DNA from: Geosporobacter ferrireducens
Lineage (GTDB): Bacteria > Bacillota > Clostridia > Peptostreptococcales > Thermotaleaceae
Direction of reading: 5' to 3'
DNA length: 64,000 nt
NCBI RefSeq assembly: GCF_001750685.1
Contig: NZ_CP017269.1
Coordinates: forward strand, 1,116,001-1,180,000
A program made the position numbers and the translations under genes. Position 1 is the first letter of the stretch. Each line of letters starts with the position of its first letter. Below are positions 1 to 7,901 of the stretch, in pieces. The notes under the pieces were generated by a model. The model was not told the origin of the DNA. It ran no database searches and was given only the letters and a program-made list of their open reading frames with translations.

Positions 1-374
1 CAAAACCATAGGGACAACAGAAAAATCTCAATCTTGTTTATCTTTTCCCGTATCTGTAGCATATCAAAGAGGATTCCAAAAAATACATAAAAAAGTACCA
101 CAGGATAGTGTATTTCAAAAGCCTGTGCAAAGGTAGCTTCTGGATTACCAGCAATGTATACAAAGGACCGGAATATAAACATAAAGAGTCCTACCATACT
201 GGTAGCCAAATTTATGGATATGTCCTTAAAGTACAACAACATTAAAGATAATGCTGTCACACTAAAAGAAAATCTAAATCTCGAAGAAAATGGATTTAAA
301 TAAATCTGTCCTAAAAATACAGTTAGAATACAAGTAGCAAATATCTTTTCAACTTTTTTTTGGTCCAGCTCCAA
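1..374 (-). CDS. Partial membrane protein, possibly sensor histidine kinase N-terminus
   Basis: The frame is open from the window edge up to a TTG at 374 (in-frame GTG at 380); TTG is preferred because AGGTG at 380-384 sits five bases upstream. The visible ~124 residues begin ELDQKKVEKIF and hold four or so hydrophobic stretches, with a QIYLNPFSSRFRF segment between the first two. A membrane-embedded N-terminus with this pattern recalls YcbA/GlnK-type sensor kinases, but no kinase domain lies inside the window, so the function is only a guess. It starts just after the stop of the next gene upstream and is probably cotranscribed with it. The 3' part is cut off. Confidence 0.5.
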   Translation of the reverse strand, partial: MELDQKKVEKIFATCILTVFLGQIYLNPFSSRFRFSFSVTALSLMLLYFKDISINLATSMVGLFMFIFRSFVYIAGNPEATFAQAFEIHYPVVLFYVFFGILFDMLQIREKINKIEIFLLSLWF

Positions 375-387
375 AATCACACCTACT

Positions 388-948
388 TTATACTTTGTAG
401 TGTAAAATCAACTCTGCTCCTGTGGATTTTTCCCTTACAATCAAAAATTTATCAAAATTCAATTCGCAATATTCAGCAAACTCTTTCATCGAGCAATCCC
501 GCTGCTTAATTTCCAGTACAATTACAGATACCCGATCCCATCCATACCCCATAAGCTTTCTTGCTGCATCCTTATGAATCAACTCTTCCGGAACAGAACC
601 AAAAACATTTCCTCGAATCACCTCATGGGTTTGCCAGAATTTATTATGTGAATCTAAGGCTTTAGCATCTTTCAAATCTGATGTGCGCTTCTGGGCAAAT
701 TCTTCAAGATAAGTTCCCTCATAATAGTTTCTCTTTAAAACCGGTTTATATAAAAAGGAAATTTCATTGATTTCATTTGTTCGAATATTTTTTTGTACAC
801 TTTTTTTCTCGTCAATTACTTGCTTGAGTTTTACGCATACATCCATCATTTCATTGACTAAGGCCTCTGTCCGTACTTTGTTCCCCGTGGCAGCCGCCTT
901 CTCCAGCTCAGAGACTACTCTTTTCATAATTTGTATACTTTGCTGCAT
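388..948 (-). CDS. Hypothetical protein, 186 aa
   Basis: The start at 948 is chosen because AAGGAG lies six to seven bases upstream; an in-frame ATG ten codons earlier has no such site. The product is soluble and charged. Its first ~55 residues look like a helical or coiled-coil segment (IMKRVVSELEKAAATGNKV), followed by a mixed domain of about 130 residues. No signal peptide, membrane segment or metal motif is visible. I do not recognise the family. The next gene starts within a few bases of the stop, so the two probably form an operon. Confidence 0.7.
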   Translation of the reverse strand: MQQSIQIMKRVVSELEKAAATGNKVRTEALVNEMMDVCVKLKQVIDEKKSVQKNIRTNEINEISFLYKPVLKRNYYEGTYLEEFAQKRTSDLKDAKALDSHNKFWQTHEVIRGNVFGSVPEELIHKDAARKLMGYGWDRVSVIVLEIKQRDCSMKEFAEYCELNFDKFLIVREKSTGAELILHYKV

Positions 949-1066
949 GATAATCTCCTTCCGACACAAACATTGCATATATACTCTATTATAGCATTAA
1001 TTATGGAATAGATTAAGAAAAATTACAGATACTGAAGGATATAGAATTTTGTAAGGGAGGCTTTTC

Positions 1067-1357
1067 ATGTACTGTCCTAATTGCACCAATGGAAAACTAA
1101 TTTTAAAGGATGAAGTTACTTATGTTTATCAATATGATATCCAAGATAATGGAGAAGTAAAATGGAAGGATGCGGAAGGCTATACCTCCTATCTTTTTTT
1201 CGACCGGGAACAGAAGGATTTTAAGCAGTATGTACAATGCAGCAAATGTGAAACCATTTACCTCCATATAGTCGAAAGCCGTGAAGATATGGACATGATT
1301 ATTTTAAAAAAAGCAATTCATTCTAGAGGTCCTGTTTCCAACGATTTCTTTATTTAG
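1067..1357 (+). CDS. Small zinc-ribbon-like hypothetical protein, 96 aa
   Basis: A GGGAGG ribosome site precedes the ATG. Two CxxC pairs, CPNC at residues 3-6 and CSKC at about 64-67, could together bind one zinc ion, with about 57 residues between the knuckles. The rest is a short alpha/beta-looking segment rich in aromatic and acidic residues. No membrane segment is seen. The gene stands alone, divergent from the gene at 388-948 and convergent with the next one, and ends at a perfect hairpin. The family is not recognised; a nucleic-acid or protein-binding zinc knuckle is the most that can be said. Confidence 0.7.
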   Translation: MYCPNCTNGKLILKDEVTYVYQYDIQDNGEVKWKDAEGYTSYLFFDREQKDFKQYVQCSKCETIYLHIVESREDMDMIILKKAIHSRGPVSNDFFI

Positions 1358-1360
1358 AAG

Positions 1361-1386
1361 AATAACCGGCAGTATTGCCGGTTATT
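1361..1386. terminator. Bidirectional hairpin between convergent genes
   Basis: An 11-bp perfect stem (AATAACCGGCA, loop GTAT) lies between the stops of two convergent genes. Neither side has a long U-tract. Confidence 0.6.
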
Positions 1387-1399
1387 CTATAGCAGTATT

Positions 1400-2032
1400 T
1401 TATCGTTGTTGTAATTCCCGGAATTTAGAGAGTGCTTCTCCTTCCGTCCAACGGTTATGGTATTCGTTAACTTTATAAAAGTATAATTCATTGGTTTTCC
1501 GTATATATTGCCACCTTCCTGTCAAATAGGAGACTTCTCCTTCTGATAAAAGTTGCTCAATCATTCTGCCATTTCCTTCATAGAGATCCTCATAGGTCTC
1601 CTGCAGACTATCATACTCCAATCCCATGCGAAAGTAGGTGTCCATTGCCATGGATTTCAGAACCCACTCGTATTGTTTGGACAGGATAATCGACAGTTGT
1701 TTATATTTTTTTGCCTTAATAAAAATAATTGTCTGGATATCCTCTGTAGGCTTATAGCCTTCCTCCAGATTTGCAAATATGAGCTGGTGCATAGGCAAAT
1801 ACCCTTTTTGCCGGAAAGGCTCCTCCAATACTTTAAAAACCTCTTCATCATTAACCTGCTGAAGCTTCTCCAAAGCTTCTTCACCAATTACTTCATCCAA
1901 CTTCAGATTTAGTACAATGTCTGGGAGTAGTTCACGATTGACCCATACCCAGTCCAGGGTCGTAAAATCTTCTATATCCAATATGGCTTCCAAGGAAGCG
2001 CCTTTGATGCTTTCTAGAATTTTTTTGCTCAT
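1400..2032 (-). CDS. Hypothetical protein, 210 aa
   Basis: ATG preceded by a GGCGGTGAT ribosome site. The product is an acidic, mostly helical soluble protein beginning MSKKILESIKGASLEAIL, with many Leu/Glu-rich amphipathic helices, which suggests an alpha-helical repeat or adaptor-like fold. There is no signal peptide, Cys motif or recognisable catalytic motif. It is a single-gene unit divergent from the HAD phosphatase that follows. I do not recognise the family. Confidence 0.7.
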   Translation of the reverse strand: MSKKILESIKGASLEAILDIEDFTTLDWVWVNRELLPDIVLNLKLDEVIGEEALEKLQQVNDEEVFKVLEEPFRQKGYLPMHQLIFANLEEGYKPTEDIQTIIFIKAKKYKQLSIILSKQYEWVLKSMAMDTYFRMGLEYDSLQETYEDLYEGNGRMIEQLLSEGEVSYLTGRWQYIRKTNELYFYKVNEYHNRWTEGEALSKFRELQQR

Positions 2033-2204
2033 TTGATCACCGCCTGCATGTTTGATTAGAAATATTGTTTTTAACTTAACCTTCGTCTTTGCTTTTCATA
2101 CGTCCTATTTTATCATATACTGATGAGGAATAGGATGTAATATGTATCTATAATCCAGAGAATAATAACGGTATAAAATTGGTCATTTGTCAGGAGGTAT
2201 GTAA

Positions 2205-2714
2205 ATGCAAAAAGCAGTTTTTTTGGATCGAGATGGTGTCATTAATGATAATAAAGATCCGGTCAATAAGCCTGAGGATTTAAAGCTTTATCCTTGGACT
2301 GCACAAGCTATAAAGATGTTTAATGAAGCAGGCTTTCATGTTTATGTAGTAACCAATCAAGGAGGAATTGAGATGGGATATTTTACCCATGAAGATTTGC
2401 AGGGAATTCATGAACGCATGGTCACAGAGTTATCTCAGCAGGAAGTAATCATTCACGGAGTAGAATATTGCCCTCATTTTAAGACCAAATGCCAATGTCG
2501 AAAACCTAAGCCAGGCATGATTCTTAAGATTGCTAAGGAGCATAAAATTGATTTAAACGCTTCTTATATGGTTGGAGATCGGGAAATGGATATCGATGCA
2601 GGCCTGCAAGCCGGCTGTAAAACTGTCAAAATTGGTGCTCCTTATAAAAAAGCTGACTTCCAAGTGAATAATCTTCTGGAAGCAGCAAACTTAATCCTTT
2701 CCCATGTACAGTAA
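2205..2714 (+). CDS. gmhB: D-glycero-D-manno-heptose-1,7-bisphosphate phosphatase-like HAD hydrolase
   Basis: HAD-superfamily phosphatase of the GmhB/HisB-N type, 169 aa, the normal length. Motif I is DRDGVIN with the nucleophile Asp8 and acid/base Asp10. Motif II is the TNQGG segment, and motif IV is GDREMD. The CPHF..CQC stretch just before CRKPKPGM supplies the Cys/His zinc site typical of GmhB. In the family it removes the C7 phosphate of heptose bisphosphate; in Firmicutes the sugar may go to S-layer or surface glycans. No other heptose gene is nearby, so the true substrate is uncertain. AGGAGG precedes the ATG. Confidence 0.8.
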   Translation: MQKAVFLDRDGVINDNKDPVNKPEDLKLYPWTAQAIKMFNEAGFHVYVVTNQGGIEMGYFTHEDLQGIHERMVTELSQQEVIIHGVEYCPHFKTKCQCRKPKPGMILKIAKEHKIDLNASYMVGDREMDIDAGLQAGCKTVKIGAPYKKADFQVNNLLEAANLILSHVQ

Positions 2715-2744
2715 AATAGTATCAGTCTGTACTGATACTATTTT
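2713..2744. terminator. Bidirectional terminator
   Basis: A 14-bp perfect stem with a CTGT loop and flanking A/T runs on both sides. It overlaps the stop codons of both the phosphatase and the convergent response regulator. Confidence 0.85.
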
Positions 2745-3423
2745 GATCTTCACTTATACGAAATTTATGTATGGGTCTTCCCACACTTCCGTATTCCAAC
2801 TCAATATCTACAATCCTTTTTTCTGCCAGATATTCCATATATCTTCTGGCGGTAACTCTTGCAATTCCTACAGCCTGAGCCAATTCCATAGAGGTAAGAT
2901 ATTCAGTATGCTGTCTTAAATAGTTAAGGATGGAATCCAGCGTTACCTGGTTTAATCCTTTCGGCAGCGGATTTTCTTCTTGTTCCTGAGAAGCATATAA
3001 AATACTGTCTAAATCTTTCTGTTGAAATACTTCCGTTTCTTGAAGCTTTTCTTTGAATCGCTTGTAGTTTTGCAGCGCCTCTTTAAAACGGTCAAATTTA
3101 AAGGGCTTTATGATGTAGTCCACTACACCGTATCGGATAGCTTCCTGAACGGTTTGCACACTCTTATCTGCAGTAATGAGTATCACATCTGAATTAACCC
3201 CTCTTTTTCGTATTTCCTTTAAAGTAGTCAATCCATCCACCCTCGGCATAAAAATATCTAAAAGAATCAACTGGGGTTTTACTGTCTCCAGCATTTTTAA
3301 AGCCTCTTCCCCATGGCTGGCAACTGCAAGCACACGAAAATCTTTTAATTTAGCTATAAATCTCTTATTGATTTCCTGCACCATCGGATCATCTTCAACA
3401 ATCAACACACTAATCTCTTTCAT
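2722..3423 (-). CDS. Response regulator, CitB/DcuR family
   Basis: 233 aa. Residues 1-120 are a receiver domain with the acidic pocket (Glu10-Asp11-Asp12), phospho-acceptor Asp56 in LILLDIFMP, and conserved Lys in DYIIKPF. The C-terminal ~60 residues form a winged helix (TSMELAQAVGIARVTARRY, then EYGSVGRP), the arrangement of CitB/DcuR/MalR regulators that control di- and tricarboxylate uptake or fermentation. The start overlaps the stop of the kinase gene by 4 bases (ATGA), so the pair is translationally coupled. No carboxylate transporter lies nearby, so its targets are elsewhere or unknown. Confidence 0.9.
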   Translation of the reverse strand: MKEISVLIVEDDPMVQEINKRFIAKLKDFRVLAVASHGEEALKMLETVKPQLILLDIFMPRVDGLTTLKEIRKRGVNSDVILITADKSVQTVQEAIRYGVVDYIIKPFKFDRFKEALQNYKRFKEKLQETEVFQQKDLDSILYASQEQEENPLPKGLNQVTLDSILNYLRQHTEYLTSMELAQAVGIARVTARRYMEYLAEKRIVDIELEYGSVGRPIHKFRISEDQNSISTD

Positions 3424-5030
3424 TGACTCACCACTTTATATTTTTTTGGAATACTTATAATTGCTTCTGTACCTACATCCGTTTGACTATCTATCCATAT
3501 GGTCCCTTCCAGACTATCCAGAATTTGCTTTACTAAAGCCAATCCTACACCTTTATTTTCTCCAACCTTTGTAGTAAACCCAAATTCAAAAATCTTACTG
3601 AGGTGGATATCATCAATTCCTTCTCCCGTATCCGTCACAATAATTTCCAGTTCCTCTTCTTCATCATTTAAGGTAAGACTTACCTTTCTTTTGCCTTTCT
3701 CCATACCACTTACGGCATCAATGGCATTTTCTAAAAGATTTCCAATGATGGTAACCAGCATGTTGGTATCCAAGGCCTCAGTACGGCTGAGCTTGCTGCT
3801 GGGGTCCATGGTAAAATCAATTTTTAACTCCTGCATCTTATTGTACTTTGCCAGCAGCAGGCCTGAAATAGCGTCATCCTTAATATTTTTCGCCAGAAAA
3901 CCCAACATTTCCTCCTGTATTTCGCTAATGCTATCAATATATTTTATTGCTTCATCATAAGACTTTAATTGAAGCAATCCGTATATGGTATGAAGCTTAT
4001 TTAAAAACTCATGATTTTGTGCTCTCAATGCATCGATAAAGCGTTTTACTCCCGTAAGTTGTTCCGCAAGGCCGCGCAGTTCAGTTAAATCCCGGAAACT
4101 GGATACGGCACCTACCACTTCTCCCTTTATGTTGATAGGGAGGGTATTGGCTACAATGGCACGATGGTTATCCAAAATATGTTCTCGATCATGCTCCGGA
4201 ATACCCGATACAATTACCTCCGGCATATGACTGTTGTGGACAATTTCCCGGATATCCCTGCCAATGACATCTTCCGTTAACTTCAGAATCTTTTTTCCTT
4301 CTCCATTGATCATGGTAATTCGATACTGATTATCCACAGCAATAATCCCTTCTTTGACTGTTTGAAGAATAATATGTCTTTCCTTTAACAGTTTTGCGAT
4401 TTCTTCCGGCTCCAATCCCATAATCTGGTTCTTAATATTCTTCGCCAGCATGGCAGCACCAAATATTGTAAGCACAAATCCGCCTAACAGTATGTAGTAA
4501 AAACCGCTTTCTATCTCTGTCAGAAATTTTGTGAAATGAGGATAGAGCATACTTACAACAACGACACCAACCTGCTGTCCATCCCGAAAAATCGGCGCAT
4601 ATGCTTTGATAGAAGGTCCTGTTGAACCTTCTCCTTTAGAGATATAGGATTTTCCAAGGAAGGCTTGTTTCTCATCGCCGCCTAAAAATATTTTTCCGAT
4701 TTTACTAAAGGCCGGATGTGCATACCGAATGCCCTGCATGTCCATAACCACGATATATTCAGCACTGGTAGCCCTTCGAATTTCTTCTACAAGGGGCTGA
4801 ATTACCCACTCTCCCCTTGCCTGGCCCACGTGAATCTGAATATCCCGGATCAAGGATACAGTCTTTGCAACATTCATGGCGTTTTTACCCAATACGTTGT
4901 GAATACTATTATCAATATACCATAGACTGAATGTGCCAATCCCTGCCAGTAGTACCATAACTGTCAATGTTGTAAAAACAATGATTTTAATTCGTAAGGT
5001 TGCTTTACCATATCGTTTTATAGGGCTCAC
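3420..5030 (-). CDS. Sensor histidine kinase, CitA/DcuS family
   Basis: 536 aa with a GTG start after GCAGGG. Order: TM1 about 16-38, an extracytoplasmic sensor domain about 40-175 of the Cache/PDC type (EYIVVMDMQGIRYAHP is the usual CitA/DcuS pattern), TM2 about 176-197, a cytoplasmic PAS domain about 215-310, a Spo0B-type dimerisation helix with phospho-accepting His in RAQNHEFLNKLH, and a C-terminal ATPase domain (NLLENAIDAV, DTGEGID, GVGLALVK). Family members sense citrate, fumarate, malate or similar acids in the medium. The ligand cannot be read from the sequence. It is paired with the response regulator that follows. Confidence 0.92.
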   Translation of the reverse strand: MSPIKRYGKATLRIKIIVFTTLTVMVLLAGIGTFSLWYIDNSIHNVLGKNAMNVAKTVSLIRDIQIHVGQARGEWVIQPLVEEIRRATSAEYIVVMDMQGIRYAHPAFSKIGKIFLGGDEKQAFLGKSYISKGEGSTGPSIKAYAPIFRDGQQVGVVVVSMLYPHFTKFLTEIESGFYYILLGGFVLTIFGAAMLAKNIKNQIMGLEPEEIAKLLKERHIILQTVKEGIIAVDNQYRITMINGEGKKILKLTEDVIGRDIREIVHNSHMPEVIVSGIPEHDREHILDNHRAIVANTLPINIKGEVVGAVSSFRDLTELRGLAEQLTGVKRFIDALRAQNHEFLNKLHTIYGLLQLKSYDEAIKYIDSISEIQEEMLGFLAKNIKDDAISGLLLAKYNKMQELKIDFTMDPSSKLSRTEALDTNMLVTIIGNLLENAIDAVSGMEKGKRKVSLTLNDEEEELEIIVTDTGEGIDDIHLSKIFEFGFTTKVGENKGVGLALVKQILDSLEGTIWIDSQTDVGTEAIISIPKKYKVVSQ

Positions 5031-5137
5031 CCCTGCTTTAGTTATTTAATGCAATTATATAATATAGGGTGAATGCAATACAAGATGTGTTCTATGCTTT
5101 TAATTCTCCATAAAGTCTGCTAATATTGCCAAAAAAA

Positions 5138-5146
5138 TGCTATAAT
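5138..5146 (+). promoter_or_regulatory. Extended -10 element upstream of the glycosyltransferase
   Basis: TGCTATAAT gives a full -10 with an extended TG; the expected -35 region is weak. Confidence 0.4.
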
Positions 5147-5168
5147 AATAACTTAGGAGGTGAATTCA

Positions 5169-6272
5169 ATGAATTTTTTATTCTTCACAGTTTCTGCAGG
5201 TGAAGGCCATAACCAAGTAGCAAAAACGGTTGCTGATCAATTGAAGAATCACGATCCGGGACATAATGTGGAAATCATTGATACGTTCAACTATATGCAT
5301 CCCCATCTTCATAAAATTGTTTTTGAAGCATATATCAAATCCATAAAATATATTCCTGCACTATATGGTTTTATTTATAAACGTTCAGAATACACAGACA
5401 GCTCTATTACTGATGTCAGTGAATTTCTTAATAAGGTACTGCTTTCCAAGAAATTGCTGCGCCTCATAGATGATTTTAAGCCGGATGTGATTGTGTGTAC
5501 CCACCCTTTCCCGGCGGAAGCCTTATCTGTGTTAAAAAGAAAAAACAAGATCAATATCCCTATTATATCCATCCTTACAGACTATGCAATCCATCCTAGC
5601 TGGATCAACAAAGAGGTGGATTATTACATTCTTCCTTCAGAAAACTTCATCCATGAATTCCAATATTGGCAGATTCCACCTGAAAAAGGCAGATTTCTGG
5701 GGATCCCGGTTGATGAAAAATTCAAAGCCCAATTAGATCGAAATCAACTATGTGCCAAACTTGGCGTAGAAAATACTTTTACGGCCTTGATCATGGGCGG
5801 CGGATTGGGCTTGGGCAATATTACAGAAACTTTGAATTATCTTTTTACTTATAATATTGATATACAAATTATTGCCATCGCTGGTAAAAATGAGGAGCTT
5901 TACCGCTATCTTTCCCAGATCAACAGGGACAATCTTAAAGTCTTCGGCTATGTAAACAACATTGATGAGTTTATGTCTGTATCGGATATCATTATTACGA
6001 AGCCTGGCGGCATTACGGTCACCGAGTCCCTTATAAAAGAGCTGCCCATTATTGTAACCTGGAATTTGCCCGGGCAAGAAGAACGGAATACAGAATTTAT
6101 TTTAAACAATGGTATTGGCATGGTGGCCACAAGCCCCAACTCCTTGATCTCCTGCATCAGTCTGTTAAAAGAAGACAAAGAAAAATATGGCATCATCCAG
6201 CAAAACATGCACAGGCTCCGTAAACCGGATTCTACAAAAGCAATTGTAGAATTTCTTCTGAATCTTTCATAA
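5169..6272 (+). CDS. Processive diacylglycerol glycosyltransferase-like protein (MGDG synthase family)
   Basis: 367 aa. AGGAGG at 5155-5160 selects the ATG at 5169 over an in-frame GTG at 5160. The N-terminus carries the SAGEGHNQVA signature of the MGDG-synthase/UgtP/MurG-like GT28 group. The C-terminal domain has a MGGGLGLGN loop and the donor-binding TKPGGITVTESL segment. Family members transfer glucose or galactose from a UDP-sugar to diacylglycerol at the inner membrane face, making glycolipids and lipoteichoic-acid anchors. Length fits the family (about 380). It is a single-gene unit with its own terminator; the exact sugar and number of transfers are unknown. Confidence 0.85.
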   Translation: MNFLFFTVSAGEGHNQVAKTVADQLKNHDPGHNVEIIDTFNYMHPHLHKIVFEAYIKSIKYIPALYGFIYKRSEYTDSSITDVSEFLNKVLLSKKLLRLIDDFKPDVIVCTHPFPAEALSVLKRKNKINIPIISILTDYAIHPSWINKEVDYYILPSENFIHEFQYWQIPPEKGRFLGIPVDEKFKAQLDRNQLCAKLGVENTFTALIMGGGLGLGNITETLNYLFTYNIDIQIIAIAGKNEELYRYLSQINRDNLKVFGYVNNIDEFMSVSDIIITKPGGITVTESLIKELPIIVTWNLPGQEERNTEFILNNGIGMVATSPNSLISCISLLKEDKEKYGIIQQNMHRLRKPDSTKAIVEFLLNLS

Positions 6273-6309
6273 AAAAAGCATTGGTGTACTTGATACGCCA
6301 ATGCTTTTT
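6273..6309. terminator. Terminator after glycosyltransferase
   Basis: A 16-bp stem (one G-T pair) flanked by A7 and T5 runs lies between convergent genes. Confidence 0.85.
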
Positions 6310-6331
6310 CTATGAAATTTCCAAGCCTTTC

Positions 6332-6757
6332 TTAACCCCTATGCTTTGGACAGTATAGATACACAAAATTCATCTTTTTTCCGCAACAGCAGTACCACAT
6401 ACCGCCATAGCATCCGCAAGATTCTTTTTGTCCTGCTGTCAGCTTACATTCCTGGTGTTCTGGACCGCTATGACATGCATGAACCGGCTCATATTGCGAC
6501 AAGATATCATTATCTAGCAATTCTTTATTTTCACTAGTTTTCAGCATATCTATCTTTGTTTTTATTTCTTTTGGCAAGTCTTCATAACTTCTCTGAATAT
6601 CTGTCGCATCTAGTTTTAATTCTATTTCTTCTGCCAGATCTTTATATCTTTTCTGTGCATCTGCTGCGTCTAGCTGTTTACTTTCTTGAAATACGTTAAA
6701 TGTCAATACAAATATTATCATTGCCATGAGCAACACAAGTGCTTTCTTATTTTTCAT
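6332..6757 (-). CDS. Exported Cys-rich hypothetical protein with an internal duplication
   Basis: 141 aa, good GGGGGAAGG ribosome site. Residues 1-23 are a signal peptide or membrane anchor (MKNKKALVLLMAMIIFVLTF). Residues about 30-70 hold two copies of a ~20-residue helix (DAQKRYKDLAEEIELKLDA and TDIQRSYEDLPKEIKTKID). The last ~45 residues contain eight cysteines, including SCGCYGG and YCCCGKK, which suggests a disulfide-linked or metal-binding knot outside the cell. No known family is recognised. It has its own promoter region and faces the glycosyltransferase. Confidence 0.7.
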   Translation of the reverse strand: MKNKKALVLLMAMIIFVLTFNVFQESKQLDAADAQKRYKDLAEEIELKLDATDIQRSYEDLPKEIKTKIDMLKTSENKELLDNDILSQYEPVHACHSGPEHQECKLTAGQKESCGCYGGMWYCCCGKKMNFVYLYCPKHRG

Positions 6758-7085
6758 AACCTTCCCCCTTAATATAACCGTGTCTTGGATTATGTATATT
6801 CAGTTTACAGAAAGTCTTTCTTCAACTCAGTCAAACGTATAGAAGAATTTATTAAAATGTAATCATTGATATGAATATTTTACCATAAACTTATAGGTAA
6901 TAATTGTATTTTTTTAAAAATTATGTAAATTTCTCTGTGACTTTTCACTTTTTTAGAAAAGCAAAAGGCTCGCTGGTTTTTAAAAAAACAGTGAGCCTTT
7001 CAATAATTTTATTGATCTTAATTTTCTAAGAATGTCTACATAAATAATAGATAGATGAATTTTCTTATTTACATATTTATGTTTC
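6758..7085. other. Intergenic region, about 330 bp
   Basis: Very AT-rich. It holds the fabI terminator hairpin (6964-7000) and presumably the promoter of the Cys-rich gene. No further gene or element was found. Confidence 0.6.
6964..7000 (-). terminator. Terminator of the FHA-SEDS-PBP-fabI operon
   Basis: A 12-bp stem with one mismatch (AAAGGCTC/GAGCCTTT core), followed on the minus strand by TTTTGCTTTT. Confidence 0.75.
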
Positions 7086-7859
7086 TTAATAACCTAATAT
7101 ATGATAGCCGCAATCTACATGAATATTTTCACCGGTAATCCCGCTGCTCAAGGAACTGCATAGGAAAAGGGCAGTATTCCCTACCTCTTCTGTCAGAATC
7201 AATCTCCCCATAGGAGATTTTTCTTCAAATTCGTTCAGCATCGTTGAAAAGTTTTTTATCCCCTTGGCTGCCAGCGTTTTAATGGGCCCTGCAGATATAG
7301 CATTGACACGGATATTTTCTTTTCCCAGATCAACAGCCAGATATTTGACACTGGCTTCCAGTGCTGCTTTTGCTACACCCATCACATTATAATTCTTTAT
7401 CACCCGTTCGCCCCCCAGATAGGTTAGGGTAACAATGCTTCCTCCACCTGTCATCAATGGTTTTGCATATTTGGTTACAGCAACCAAAGAATAGGCACTG
7501 ATTTCCTGCGCCATTAAATATCCTTCCCGGGAGGTATCAAAGTAACATCCTTCCAGTTCTTCTTTTTTCGCATGGGCAATGCTGTGTATAATCCCATGCA
7601 GCATCCCAAACTTCTCTCCAACTTGTTGAAAAGTAGCCTCGATATCTTGATCATTTTGTACATCACAGGGAATGAGCGGTGCTTCCGGCATAGTACCGTG
7701 AATTAGCTTTCGTATATTTTCTTCACTTTTTTGTCCCTGATATGTAAAGGCTAGACAGGCTCCGGCCTCATGAAGCTTTTGCGCAATTCCCCAAGCAATA
7801 CTCCACTTATTGGCCACACCCATCACCAAAATATTTTTACCCTTTAACAATTGTTGCAT
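7086..7859 (-). CDS. fabI: Enoyl-[acyl-carrier-protein] reductase (NADH)
   Basis: 257 aa, a normal FabI length. The N-terminus has the FabI form of the Rossmann motif (VMGVANKWSIAWGIA). The catalytic Tyr-x6-Lys is present in NYNVMGVAKAALEA. The C-terminal ITGENIHVDCGYHILGY is typical of FabI. It performs the last, NADH-dependent reduction of each fatty-acid elongation round in the cytoplasm. It lies only 42 bases after the penicillin-binding protein gene, with AGGGGAGC as ribosome site, so it is probably the last gene of the cell-wall operon rather than part of a fab cluster. Confidence 0.93.
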   Translation of the reverse strand: MQQLLKGKNILVMGVANKWSIAWGIAQKLHEAGACLAFTYQGQKSEENIRKLIHGTMPEAPLIPCDVQNDQDIEATFQQVGEKFGMLHGIIHSIAHAKKEELEGCYFDTSREGYLMAQEISAYSLVAVTKYAKPLMTGGGSIVTLTYLGGERVIKNYNVMGVAKAALEASVKYLAVDLGKENIRVNAISAGPIKTLAAKGIKNFSTMLNEFEEKSPMGRLILTEEVGNTALFLCSSLSSGITGENIHVDCGYHILGY

Positions 7860-7901
7860 TTTATGCTCCCCTTTCCTATACCTTGTATTTATTAAAGATC
7901 T

